Below, in pieces: positions 1 to 7,343 of a DNA stretch of 28,194 bases (positions are counted from its first letter, which is position 1; each line of letters starts with the position of its first letter). The position numbers and the translations under genes were made by a program. Below the pieces are notes generated by a model. It was not told the DNA's origin and searched no databases. It saw only the letters and a program-made list of their open reading frames with translations. The stretch spans positions 1 to 28,194 of the forward strand of contig DLOL01000016.1 of NCBI GenBank assembly GCA_002478485.1, read 5' to 3'. The DNA is from Eubacteriaceae bacterium UBA7485. Its GTDB lineage: Bacteria > Bacillota > Clostridia > Eubacteriales > Eubacteriaceae.

Positions 1-14
1 ATTGACGTAGAACC

Positions 15-72
15 AAAAAAAGCGCCAGTCAAGCTTGTCTTCAAATGGCCTAACGACAAGCTTACTGACGCT
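15..72 (-). terminator. Intrinsic terminator after cvfB
   Basis: The arms at 21-39 and 55-72 pair almost fully (one mismatch and one bulged base) around a 15-base loop. On the minus strand the hairpin is followed by seven T (complement of 15-21). It lies about 70 bases beyond the cvfB stop, so it most likely ends that transcript. The stem is longer than most intrinsic terminators. Confidence 0.75.
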
Positions 73-75
73 TTC

Positions 76-110
76 GCGGTCCCCGGCGGGTCCGCTGTTT
101 CTTTTTTTTT
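76..110 (+). terminator. Possible plus-strand terminator
   Basis: A GC-rich hairpin (76-95; a 4-bp and a 3-bp stem separated by a T-T mismatch, 4-base loop) is followed on the plus strand by a nine-T run at 102-110. It could end a plus-strand gene lying left of the window, facing the cvfB terminator. No plus-strand gene is seen here to confirm this. Confidence 0.45.
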
Positions 111-141
111 AGTTTATCGGTTTTTCCTAAAACGGTCAATT

Positions 142-981
142 CTATTTAAGGATAAGACCGTCTTCAGTCAGTTCGATCCTTCCGTCCTTTAAAAGATTCC
201 CGATTGCTTTTTTGAATGCGGATTTTGAGATTCCAAACGCGTCCTTGATGGCAGACGCATCGGACTTATCGTTATAAGGAAGCTTCCCTCCCCTTTCCTT
301 CGCTTCTTCAAGAATTCGATCCGCATCATTTCCGATTTCTTTATAGGCTTTCTTAATCGGAGAGAGCATCAGCCTCCCGTCTTTTCTGACACCCGTTACT
401 CGAACTTTGATCTCTTTCCCGGTCCTGACTGACGGATTGAGATCCTGCGCACGGATCATTCCGAGGTACTTGTTCTCAACCGCAACAAAAGCGCCGACTT
501 CCGGATTGATATTAAACACATATCCTTCTGTCCAGTCTCCGCGCTTATGAGCCGAATCTCTTAAGAGCTTATCGTAAACTTTAGTAGTTGCCGCAAGCCT
601 TCCCGATTTGTCCTCATATAAATAAACGAAATAGGTTTTTCCTCTCTGGGTTTTAAAGGTCTGTTCACTGTACGGAAGGAGCAGATCCTTGTCAAGGCCC
701 CAGTCGAGAAACGTTCCGATTCGGGTGGTTTCTTTTGCAACCAGCGGTGCAAAACCTCCCAGTTCAATCTTAGGCGTTTTTAACGTGGCAATATCGCGGT
801 CTTCTGAATCCTTATAGAGGAAGACTTCCACTTTATCGCCTGGTTCAAGTTTGAGTCTTTTGTTTTGGATTTCCGTTCCGGGAAGAAGAACCATCTCTTC
901 ATCCCCTTCATGTTCGACCAGGAAAGCACCTGGTGCCGCCACATGGTCCACGATTAGTTCTTGTTTTTTTCCAATCTTCAT
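142..981 (-). CDS. cvfB: CvfB-type S1-domain RNA-binding protein
   Basis: The product (about 279 aa) matches the CvfB/YitL family. It has tandem S1-like OB-fold segments in the first ~210 residues, including a typical stretch around GDWTEGYVFNI and VRVTGVRKDGRLMLSP. A short winged-helix-like C-terminus follows (KSDASAIKDAFGISKSAFKK). Family members bind RNA; in Staphylococcus CvfB affects virulence-gene expression (known of the family). Two Met codons are possible, at 993 and 981. I chose 981 because MKIGK is the usual family start. Neither has a clear Shine-Dalgarno sequence, because the T-run of the preceding terminator ends only a few bases upstream. Expression therefore probably depends on read-through from the coaD side, or on a promoter I cannot see. 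Confidence 0.85.
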   Translation of the reverse strand: MKIGKKQELIVDHVAAPGAFLVEHEGDEEMVLLPGTEIQNKRLKLEPGDKVEVFLYKDSEDRDIATLKTPKIELGGFAPLVAKETTRIGTFLDWGLDKDLLLPYSEQTFKTQRGKTYFVYLYEDKSGRLAATTKVYDKLLRDSAHKRGDWTEGYVFNINPEVGAFVAVENKYLGMIRAQDLNPSVRTGKEIKVRVTGVRKDGRLMLSPIKKAYKEIGNDADRILEEAKERGGKLPYNDKSDASAIKDAFGISKSAFKKAIGNLLKDGRIELTEDGLILK

Positions 982-995
982 ATTTCTTTTCATAC

Positions 996-1023
996 AAAAA
1001 AAACCGGCGTTAAAACGCCGGAA
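996..1023 (-). terminator. Terminator between coiled-coil gene and cvfB
   Basis: The inverted repeat CCGGCG/CGCCGG (1004-1009 and 1016-1021) is extended by A/T pairs and followed on the minus strand by eight T (996-1003). It begins 3-5 bases after the stop of the coiled-coil gene. Its T-run ends 2 bases before the first possible cvfB ATG. Confidence 0.85.
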
Positions 1024-1025
1024 TC

Positions 1026-1472
1026 TTATTTAATTTCATGAAGCTCTTTACGGTCTTCTTCGATGGTGTCATTCAGCTGCTTGAGTTCAAGCTGAAGATT
1101 GTAAAGAATCTTGTCAGCGTAGTGCTGTGTGCCTACTCGAATGGATTTTGCCTGTTCTTGTGCCACTTCCACAATTTTTTCAGCCTGCCTTGTCGCATCC
1201 TTTGTGATTTGATTATTATTGATCATATCATTGAGCGACTGTTCTGCTTCTTTCTTAATCAGGTCCGCGTCGTTTTGCGCTTCCATTAGAATTTGCTGCT
1301 TCTGATTGACAATTTCTCTGGCTTCATGCACTTCCTTTGGGAGTGTCTGCTTGATTTCATTTATGATTTCAAGCGCCTCCTCCGGGTTGACAAGCGCCTT
1401 GGACGAAAAAGGCAAGGTGCTCCCTTTTTCAATGAGATCCTCAAGCTCATTTATCAGGTCAATGGTCTTCAT
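1026..1472 (-). CDS. Small coiled-coil, DivIVA-like protein
   Basis: This 148-aa protein starts MKTIDLINELEDLIEKG and is almost entirely charged helix rich in Glu, Gln, Ala and Lys, with coiled-coil character from about residue 30 onward. In Clostridia a gene of this type sits beside coaD and is often labelled 'ATPase' or V-type ATPase subunit H because of weak coiled-coil similarity; I do not believe it is an ATPase. The segment NPEEALEIINEIKQTLPKEV resembles the linker region of DivIVA/SepIVA-like proteins, so a scaffold role at the membrane or division site is an inference. The start is well supported by an upstream GGAAGGGGTGAG ribosome binding site. A terminator follows directly. Confidence 0.75.
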   Translation of the reverse strand: MKTIDLINELEDLIEKGSTLPFSSKALVNPEEALEIINEIKQTLPKEVHEAREIVNQKQQILMEAQNDADLIKKEAEQSLNDMINNNQITKDATRQAEKIVEVAQEQAKSIRVGTQHYADKILYNLQLELKQLNDTIEEDRKELHEIK

Positions 1473-1498
1473 AGGCTCTCACCCCTTCCTAGCAGTAA

Positions 1499-1990
1499 TT
1501 AGATTTCGTTCACGTCTTCTCTGAGCTTTTGGATCATATCTGCTACAGGATACGGAACGTACGGGGAAATATCCGCGTCATAAGAGATTAGTTCTCTGAC
1601 TGCACTTGAGCTGACCCAGGACTGTGTTTCGCTTGCAGGCAGAAAATAGGTTTCGATATCCGGATTGAGCGCGTGATTAAAGCGCGCCATAGGCAGTTCA
1701 TACAAAAAATCCTTTGAATTTCTCAACCCTTTGATCAGGTAATGGTAATCATTGGCTTTGCAGTAATCCGCCACAAGGCCTCTCGAGACGTCAACTTTGA
1801 CATTATCCAGGTGGGCAAACGCGCGTTCGCAGAATTCCTGGCGCTCATGATACATAAACATGCCCGTTTTTTCAACATTCTGCATGATCAGGACGATCAC
1901 TTCATCAAAAAGTTTAGCTGCTCTCGAAACAATATCATAGTGTCCTGTCGTAATTGGATCAAAGGACCCCGGATAAACAGCTGTCTTCAT
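1499..1990 (-). CDS. coaD: Phosphopantetheine adenylyltransferase
   Basis: This 163-aa protein has the usual CoaD length. The N-terminal nucleotidyltransferase signature YPGSFDPITTGHYDI carries the TxGH-type motif (H17), and the C-terminal SSSAVREL motif is typical for the family. The enzyme adenylylates 4'-phosphopantetheine to dephospho-CoA, the fourth step of CoA synthesis in the cytoplasm. The ATG overlaps the stop of rsmD (ATGA-type overlap at 1987-1990), so the two are translationally coupled, an arrangement seen in many Bacillota. The earlier CoA gene coaBC is absent from its usual place beside priA in this window. Confidence 0.95.
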   Translation of the reverse strand: MKTAVYPGSFDPITTGHYDIVSRAAKLFDEVIVLIMQNVEKTGMFMYHERQEFCERAFAHLDNVKVDVSRGLVADYCKANDYHYLIKGLRNSKDFLYELPMARFNHALNPDIETYFLPASETQSWVSSSAVRELISYDADISPYVPYPVADMIQKLREDVNEI

Positions 1991-2550
1991 TCTTCTTCCT
2001 CTCCCATTCGAAACGTGTCTATGACTGTGTTCCCGTATTTTTTTTCTTTTATTTTATCAAAACGGCCGATTGTATTGGGGATAATATCTTTCTTATCATG
2101 TTCCAAAATCACAATTGAGCCTGGTCTCGCGATACTTTCAATCTCAGGAAAAAGCTTCAGGATATCCGGCACAATCTTATAGGGCGGATCCATAAAAATT
2201 ACATCCGGTCTGATTCCATTCTCTTTTAGCATTTTGATACCGCGTGCTGCGGGCAGAAGAGTTACCTCTGCTCTTTGAGTATAACCGCTAAGCTTAAGAT
2301 TTTCCTTCTCGATCTGGTGGCTTCTTCGATCCTTGTCGAAAAAGAAAGCATTCTCGTATCCTCTTGAGAGCGCTTCAATTCCCATTCCGCCTGTTCCGGC
2401 AAATAAGTCCACAAACGTTTCTTTTCCCGGTGAGAGGCTCTCAAGGCTCGAAAAGATTGCCCCCTTGATCTTATCGGTTGTTGGTCTGATAAAATCTCCC
2501 TTGAAGTCTTTCAGGCGCAAACCGCCTTTTTCTCCTGCAATTATCCGCAT
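1987..2550 (-). CDS. rsmD: 16S rRNA (guanine966-N2)-methyltransferase
   Basis: This 187-aa protein starts MRIIAGEKGGLRLK, as RsmD does. It carries the SAM-binding motif DLFAGTGGMGIEAL (residues 48-61) and the N6/N2-methyltransferase motif DPPY (121-124). It methylates G966 of 16S rRNA during 30S assembly (family knowledge). A strong ribosome binding site (AGAAGGAAGAG) lies in the 13-base gap after recG. Length and motifs are complete. Confidence 0.95.
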   Translation of the reverse strand: MRIIAGEKGGLRLKDFKGDFIRPTTDKIKGAIFSSLESLSPGKETFVDLFAGTGGMGIEALSRGYENAFFFDKDRRSHQIEKENLKLSGYTQRAEVTLLPAARGIKMLKENGIRPDVIFMDPPYKIVPDILKLFPEIESIARPGSIVILEHDKKDIIPNTIGRFDKIKEKKYGNTVIDTFRMGEEEE

Positions 2551-2563
2551 CTCTTCCTTCTTC

Positions 2564-4648
2564 TTATGTCAGGCTGATTTCATTGTTGGCCTGGTCGAAT
2601 TCTTTTAAGAGCTTTTCTTTCAGTAGCATCATATCTTTATCGCCCGACGGATAGACTGTTTTTGCGCATGCAATACAATCCTCGAACAGCTTTCTCTCCC
2701 GCATCGGATCTAGCAGTTTCAATCCGCCATATCCGCTTTGATGAGTCCCGAAATATTCTCCCGGGCCTCGAAGCTTGTAATCTGCTTTCGCGATTTCAGA
2801 TCCGTCCTCATTTTCAACAATGATCTTCATCCGTTCAATGGTGTTTGGCGCAAGATTATCTGAAACAAGAAAACAATAACTCTGTTTCTCGCTTCGACCA
2901 ATTCTTCCCCTGAGCTGATGAAGCTGCGCTAAACCAAACCGGTCCGCATTTAAAATCAGCATTACGGTGGCATCCGGGACATCAATTCCCACTTCAATGA
3001 CACTGGTCGCAACCAAAAGATCCGTCTTTTTATCCTTAAACTTACGCATCTCCCGGTCCTTTTCTTCCGCTTTCATTTTTCCCGTCACAAGCCCGATATT
3101 AAATCGGTTTTGCGCATATTTCTTTATCTCTTTATAGACCCTTGTCGCATCGTGGACTTCCGGCATTTCTTCGCTTTCTTCAATAAATGGACAAACCAGA
3201 TAAGCCTGATGCCCCTCTCCGATTTCTTTTTCCATAAACGAAAGAATATCTCTGAGTCGTTTTGAGGTATAGAAATAGGTTTTGATTCGTTTTCTTCCGG
3301 CCGGACGTTCATCGATTACAGACAAGTCCAGATCTCCAAATAAAGTCAGCGCGATAGAGCGGGGAATAGGTGTTGCACTCATCACCAGTGTATGACAATC
3401 TCCTTTATTTGTGAGTTTTCCTCTTTGTTTTACTCCAAAACGGTGCTGTTCGTCTGTAATGACCAGCCCGAGATTGTAATAATCGACACTTTCCTGGATC
3501 AGTGCATGCGTTCCAATAATGACCTGCGCCTGGCCTGACCGGATCATATCTTTTCTTTTCTTCGCCTTTTTTGATGGTGTGCTTCCAGTTAATCGGACAA
3601 TCTGAATCCCGAACGGGTCCAGGAATTCATGGAAAGTCTTTTCATGCTGTTCACTCAAAATTTCCGTTGGCGCCATGTAAGCGGTTTGAAGTCCCGCTCG
3701 CGCTGTAAGAAGCGCTGCAGCGGCTGCAATAACAGTCTTTCCACTTCCAACGTCTCCCTCCACCATACGATTCATGGGCTTCGTTGAGGCAAGATCATTC
3801 ACTACTTCATCCAACACCCGCTTTTGCGCGTTTGTCAAACTAAACGGAAGAGATTTTAGAAAAGAGTCGAGAACAGATGGATCGTTAAGGATAGCTTGCG
3901 TTCCATATCCACGATTTTTAATTCTCTCAATTCCGAGAGCGATGGTCAGTCCTTCTTCAAATTTCAGTCTTCTTCTTGCGTGGCTCAATTCTTCTTTGCT
4001 TTCCGGAAAATGTATGCCGCAAAGCATTTCCGTAAGTCCCGTTAAATGGTAGGTCGTTTTGATATCGTCCGGCAGATAATCTTCACCCGATGACAAATCG
4101 TGCGGCTTGATCTCTCCGCTGCGAATTTTGTCGGTTATCTGTCGAATCAAACTTTGATAAACTTTCTCTCCGATACCGGATGTTTTTTTATAAATCGGAA
4201 CAATGGTTAAAAATTCTTCAGCCTTTTCTTCCGGCGCATATTTTGGCGCATACATCCGGTAAGGCTGCCCTTCTTCTTTTTTTATCCGACCAAAAAAATA
4301 ATACGCGTCTCCAGGGGTAAAGTTCTGACCCATATAAGGTTGGTTAAACCAGTTAATTTCTCCTTTGACCGCTTCTCCTTCCGGGGAAGTCCATTCGACC
4401 GGCAAAACAAAAAGGGACATGCCGCGCCGAATGCGGCGGAGTGTCCCTTTTTTATTAACCTTCAGTCTCACGGTTACGGGAAAGTCTCTCGGCTCTCCTG
4501 CAAACTCTCCCATTCTGGTTCTGTCTTCATATCGTCTCGGCAGCATCTTAATCAGATCTCCGAGCGTTTGAATTCCTGCTTGGGAAAGCTCCTCAGCCCG
4601 TTTGGTCCCCACCCCTTTCAGCGCGGTGACAGGGGTTTGATAATTCAT
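2564..4648 (-). CDS. recG: ATP-dependent DNA helicase RecG
   Basis: The product is 694 aa, the normal RecG length. It contains an N-terminal wedge/OB domain (to ~150), Walker A EGDVGSGKT (297-305), a DEAH-type box DEQH (399-402), VMSATPIPRS, and the C-terminal helicase motif with HQLRGRIGR. RecG remodels stalled replication forks and branched DNA. It starts 5 bases after fakA with a poor ribosome binding site, so translational coupling is likely. Oddly, codons 66-80 (4409-4453), in the wedge domain, form a strong terminator-like palindrome that encodes a basic stretch, KKGTLRRIRRG, rather than disturbing the frame. The remaining helicase motifs are intact, so the protein should be active if the transcript is completed. 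Confidence 0.95.
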   Translation of the reverse strand: MNYQTPVTALKGVGTKRAEELSQAGIQTLGDLIKMLPRRYEDRTRMGEFAGEPRDFPVTVRLKVNKKGTLRRIRRGMSLFVLPVEWTSPEGEAVKGEINWFNQPYMGQNFTPGDAYYFFGRIKKEEGQPYRMYAPKYAPEEKAEEFLTIVPIYKKTSGIGEKVYQSLIRQITDKIRSGEIKPHDLSSGEDYLPDDIKTTYHLTGLTEMLCGIHFPESKEELSHARRRLKFEEGLTIALGIERIKNRGYGTQAILNDPSVLDSFLKSLPFSLTNAQKRVLDEVVNDLASTKPMNRMVEGDVGSGKTVIAAAAALLTARAGLQTAYMAPTEILSEQHEKTFHEFLDPFGIQIVRLTGSTPSKKAKKRKDMIRSGQAQVIIGTHALIQESVDYYNLGLVITDEQHRFGVKQRGKLTNKGDCHTLVMSATPIPRSIALTLFGDLDLSVIDERPAGRKRIKTYFYTSKRLRDILSFMEKEIGEGHQAYLVCPFIEESEEMPEVHDATRVYKEIKKYAQNRFNIGLVTGKMKAEEKDREMRKFKDKKTDLLVATSVIEVGIDVPDATVMLILNADRFGLAQLHQLRGRIGRSEKQSYCFLVSDNLAPNTIERMKIIVENEDGSEIAKADYKLRGPGEYFGTHQSGYGGLKLLDPMRERKLFEDCIACAKTVYPSGDKDMMLLKEKLLKEFDQANNEISLT
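4404..4453 (-). terminator. Terminator-like hairpin inside recG
   Basis: An 11-bp perfect outer stem (4409-4419 pairing with 4442-4452) encloses an inner GCCGC/GCGGC stem. On the recG-coding strand the hairpin ends in TTTTT-G-TTTT (4404-4413), which is the form of an intrinsic terminator. It lies about 200 bases after the recG start codon, wholly within the reading frame. Because the arms are A/T flanked on both sides it would also look like a terminator on the plus strand. Whether it acts is not shown by the sequence. Confidence 0.6.
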
Positions 4649-4653
4649 ATTAT

Positions 4654-6294
4654 TTATTCTACTGAAATGATGTAGTAGTAAAGCGGCTGTCCGCCAAAGC
4701 TGACTTCAAAGTCGACGCTATCATATTTTTCTTCAAGCGCTTCCTGAAGCTTGTCTGCATCATCAACGGTCACGCCTTCACCATAGTAAAGGGATACCAG
4801 TTCGCTTTCATCATCAATCATTCTTCCAAGGAGGGTTTCTGCAACTTCATCCAGATCTTTTCCGGTTGCGACAATTTCACCGCCAGTCAGTCCGATAATG
4901 TTGCCCTTCTTGATCTTAAGCCCGTTGATCTTGGTGTCTCTGACGGCGTATGTGATTTCGCCAACCTTGACTTCCGTAATCGCATGGGTCATATTTTCCA
5001 GATTCTTTTCCCAGTCCACATCCGGATTGAACGCAAGCATGGCGGAGATGCACTGCGGAACATTCTTTGTGGGGACAACATGGATATTGCGGTCTGAAAC
5101 AGCCTGTGCCTGATTAGCCGCAAGAATGATATTTGAATTGTTCGGGAAAAGGAAAATCTGATCGCAGTTCATTTGATCAATTCTTTCCAGGAAGTCCTGG
5201 GTGCTCGGATTCATGGTCTGTCCGCCAGTGATGACCTGCGTGATGCCAAGTTCTTTCATGATTTCAGTCAAGCCTTTTCCGGGAGAGACTGCAACAAAAC
5301 CGTACGGCTGTTTTGGTTCATTCTTGGCCTTTGCCTGTTCCTTTTCTTCTTCCGCACTCTTCGTTGTCCCGAGCATTTCTCTCATGTTGTCAATCTTCAT
5401 TCGGGTGAGCGGTCCGTAGGAAAGCCCTTTTTCAAACGCATCTCCCGGATGGTCGGTATGGACATGAACTTTCATGATATCATCATCTTTAATGACAACG
5501 ACACTGTCTCCGATGGAACTTAAGTATTCCTTCATTTCTTTTTCATCAGCGTCTTTGGCATCTGTGACGATGAATTCCGTGCAGTAGGTAAAGGTTATGT
5601 CTTCAGGATTCATCGCAGAATCGTCTACAAAGCGGTCTCTCTGGGAGAAATCAAAGTCTTCATCCACAGCCAGCTCTTCCCCGAGAAGCCCTTTCAGTGC
5701 GCCCTCCATGATAAACATAAGACCCTGTCCGCCGGAGTCAACGACACCTGCTTCTTTCAGAACTGGAAGCATTTCAGGAGTTTTCTTTAAGGCTTTATTT
5801 CCGGCTTCAATGACGGCTCCGAAAAATTCAGCCAGATCATCAAACTGGTCTTTATTATCCTGAGCAAATTCTCCCATTTCACGGGCAACCGTCAGGATTG
5901 TTCCTTCCGTCGGCTTCATAACGGCTTTATAAGCGGCATCGCTTGCACCTTTTAAGGCATCAGCAAATCCGTCTACATCGAGGACATCCTTATCCTGCAT
6001 TGAGTTTGACAGGCCTCTTAACAGCTGGGAGAGGATAACCCCGGAGTTCCCTCTCGCCCCGATCAATGCGCCTGAAGATGCGGTTTTTGCAACGGAATGT
6101 AGCGCATTGTTATCCAGTTTGTTGAGGTCGGATACAGCGTTTTTGATGGTTAAGGACATGTTCGTTCCTGTATCACCATCCGGAACCGGGAAGACATTTA
6201 ATTCGTCTACAGTTTTCTTATTGATTTCAAGATTCTTTGCTCCTGTCTGGAACATTTTCTTGAGGGTGCTTCCATCGATCTGTGTTATGCTCAT
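4654..6294 (-). CDS. fakA: Fatty acid kinase FakA (DAK2/DhaL-domain)
   Basis: This protein of about 546 aa belongs to the YloV/FakA family. It has an N-terminal DhaL-type kinase domain with the Mg-ATP motif NVFPVPDGDTGTNM (residues ~33-46), then SGGQGLMFIMEG near 190, and a C-terminal region with the YYGEGV segment that ends the family. FakA phosphorylates fatty acids presented by a FakB (DegV) partner for entry into phospholipid synthesis (known for the family). No fakB is in the window. I chose the ATG at 6294 because AGGTG lies six bases upstream; the GTG at 6303 lies within that site. It follows asp23, its usual neighbour, with a few bases between. Confidence 0.93.
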   Translation of the reverse strand: MSITQIDGSTLKKMFQTGAKNLEINKKTVDELNVFPVPDGDTGTNMSLTIKNAVSDLNKLDNNALHSVAKTASSGALIGARGNSGVILSQLLRGLSNSMQDKDVLDVDGFADALKGASDAAYKAVMKPTEGTILTVAREMGEFAQDNKDQFDDLAEFFGAVIEAGNKALKKTPEMLPVLKEAGVVDSGGQGLMFIMEGALKGLLGEELAVDEDFDFSQRDRFVDDSAMNPEDITFTYCTEFIVTDAKDADEKEMKEYLSSIGDSVVVIKDDDIMKVHVHTDHPGDAFEKGLSYGPLTRMKIDNMREMLGTTKSAEEEKEQAKAKNEPKQPYGFVAVSPGKGLTEIMKELGITQVITGGQTMNPSTQDFLERIDQMNCDQIFLFPNNSNIILAANQAQAVSDRNIHVVPTKNVPQCISAMLAFNPDVDWEKNLENMTHAITEVKVGEITYAVRDTKINGLKIKKGNIIGLTGGEIVATGKDLDEVAETLLGRMIDDESELVSLYYGEGVTVDDADKLQEALEEKYDSVDFEVSFGGQPLYYYIISVE

Positions 6295-6303
6295 TCTTAT
6301 CAC

Positions 6304-6651
6304 CTACATTCTGATGCTGACAACGTTCACTGTGACAGACGCTACTTTAATACCCGTCTGGCGTTCAACATTGTATTTGATCGCATCGATGATATTTTCC
6401 GCTACCACAGAAATTTTGATCGCCTGTTCTAGGATGACGTATACGTCAATGTTGGCTTCATCTTTGTCATTGAATTCGACCTTGACACCTTTGGAGATTT
6501 TTCTTCCTCTCAAGATTTCGATCAAGCCGTCTCTGCCGCGCTGGTGGGCCATACCGACCACCCCGTAGCAGCTCATTGTCGCATAAGCCGTGATGTCTGC
6601 GACAACTTTCTTAGAAATATGGATATAACCCAATTCATTTTCAAATCTCAT
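6304..6651 (-). CDS. Asp23/Gls24 family envelope-stress protein (YloU-like)
   Basis: This 115-aa protein is of the Asp23 family, with the typical opening GYIHISKKVVADITAYA, the middle SCYGVVGMA and the end VNVVSIRM. Family members are small cytoplasmic proteins, some recruited to the membrane and linked to cell-envelope stress. The member paired with fakA is conserved across Bacillota, which suggests a role tied to lipid or envelope metabolism, though its exact job is unknown. The start has a strong AAAGGAG site that lies inside an 18-base palindrome (6656-6673). It is transcribed away from rpmB. Confidence 0.9.
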   Translation of the reverse strand: MRFENELGYIHISKKVVADITAYATMSCYGVVGMAHQRGRDGLIEILRGRKISKGVKVEFNDKDEANIDVYVILEQAIKISVVAENIIDAIKYNVERQTGIKVASVTVNVVSIRM

Positions 6652-6655
6652 CGTT

Positions 6656-6673
6656 TAAACTCCTTTAAACATT
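6656..6673 (-). promoter_or_regulatory. Palindromic ribosome binding site of asp23
   Basis: The sequence GTTTAAAGGAGTTTAAAC on the minus strand is a perfect 7-bp inverted repeat around GGAG, the Shine-Dalgarno core of asp23, which starts four bases later. As RNA it would put GGAG in a 4-base loop; as DNA it could be a dyad for a dimeric protein. Function is not shown. Confidence 0.45.
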
Positions 6674-6757
6674 CACTAATAATAATACCTAATCAGGCGA
6701 TATTAAGCATATTTTCTATCCCTTGTTGTGAAATTTCAAGTTGATTTAATATTGTTC

Positions 6758-6787
6758 TTGAATCTTTTGCACATTTCGTGTTATAAT
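6758..6787 (+). promoter_or_regulatory. SigA-type promoter of rpmB
   Basis: TTGAAT (6758-6763) and TATAAT (6782-6787) are separated by 18 bases. The -10 is preceded by TG-n (extended -10). Transcription would start near 6794, leaving a leader of about 35 bases before the rpmB ATG, with a perfect AGGAGGTG ribosome binding site at about 6816-6823. Confidence 0.8.
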
Positions 6788-6828
6788 GATTCCTGTTTAA
6801 GTTTGAAATTCTAACAGGAGGTGTTACA

Positions 6829-7017
6829 ATGCCGAAAGAATGTTACGTCTGCCATAAGAGCACGCATTCCGGAAACAATGTTTCCCACTCAAATAAGCAT
6901 ACAAAACGCACGTTTAAGCCAAACCTTCAGAGAGTGAAGATTATTGAAAACGGCACCCCGAAACGTGTTGATGTTTGCACAAGATGCCTGCGTTCTGGCA
7001 AAGTTGAACGTGGTTAA
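6829..7017 (+). CDS. rpmB: Ribosomal protein bL28
   Basis: This 62-aa protein matches bL28. It keeps two CxxC pairs, at residues 5-8 (CYVC) and ~50-53 (CTRC), so it is the zinc-binding form, and it has the NVSHSNKHTKRTFKPN segment. It is part of the large ribosomal subunit. The gene lies on the strand opposite to asp23-fakA, which is also the arrangement in many other Bacillota. It has its own promoter, a near-perfect ribosome binding site and its own terminator, so it is a single-gene unit. Confidence 0.97.
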   Translation: MPKECYVCHKSTHSGNNVSHSNKHTKRTFKPNLQRVKIIENGTPKRVDVCTRCLRSGKVERG

Positions 7018-7057
7018 TTGTTTTTATACGTCCATCAAATATTGAGCTCAATACTTG

Positions 7058-7090
7058 AAGCGCGGCTTGACCGCGCTTTATTTATTATTT
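7058..7090 (+). terminator. Terminator of rpmB
   Basis: The 8-bp stem AAGCGCGG/CCGCGCTT (7058-7065 and 7071-7078) with a 5-base loop is followed by TTATTTATTATTTG. It lies 40 bases after the rpmB stop. Confidence 0.8.
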
Positions 7091-7324
7091 GTGTCTTTCC
7101 TGGAAAATACGTATTCTTATTGTTTCTTTCCCTTTTCTAAAGAATCTAAAGCATCGTTCGGTTGAAACAAGGTATTTAAGTTTTCTTGTTATTTGTTTTT
7201 ATTCTCTCACATATTCCTGAATTCTTTCTCAAAGTTTTGTTTACACGTCTGAAAAACAAATTCAGTTTGATGGTAAGCTGATTGATCCTGTTCTATGAAA
7301 GTCGTTATAGTGTTTATTATAAAT
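7091..7324. other. Intergenic stretch between rpmB and thiN, no gene seen
   Basis: About 230 AT-rich bases lie between the convergent rpmB and thiN terminators. I looked on both strands for spoVM, which occupies this place in spore-formers, and found no matching small gene. The open frames here are under 20 codons and lack ribosome binding sites. I see no convincing RNA structure. Confidence 0.6.
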
Positions 7325-7343
7325 AAAAGCGCCAAAGCGCTTT
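7321..7343 (-). terminator. Terminator of thiN
   Basis: The 7-bp stem AAAGCGC/GCGCTTT (7326-7332 and 7337-7343) has a 4-base loop and a T-rich tail (TTTTATTTATAAT on the minus strand). The stem overlaps the thiN stop codon. Confidence 0.75.

Noticed and set aside
1..231. Open plus-strand frame running in from the left edge through 1-231
   Set aside because: It crosses the two hairpins and the T9 run and continues antisense into cvfB; the residues resemble no family I know. Its first part could be the end of a real gene, but I cannot support it.
1742..2182. 146-codon plus-strand open frame opposite coaD and rsmD
   Set aside because: Antisense to two clear genes, no ribosome binding site, low-complexity translation.
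4340..4675. 111-codon open frame on the plus strand opposite the recG start
   Set aside because: Shadow of recG; no ribosome binding site and no recognisable protein.
6767..6787. TTGCAC as -35 of the rpmB promoter
   Set aside because: It would leave a spacer of only about 9 bases; TTGAAT with 18 bases fits.
6829..7017. Opposite orientation of rpmB considered as unusual
   Set aside because: rpmB is also on the opposite strand beside asp23 in Bacillus and Clostridia.
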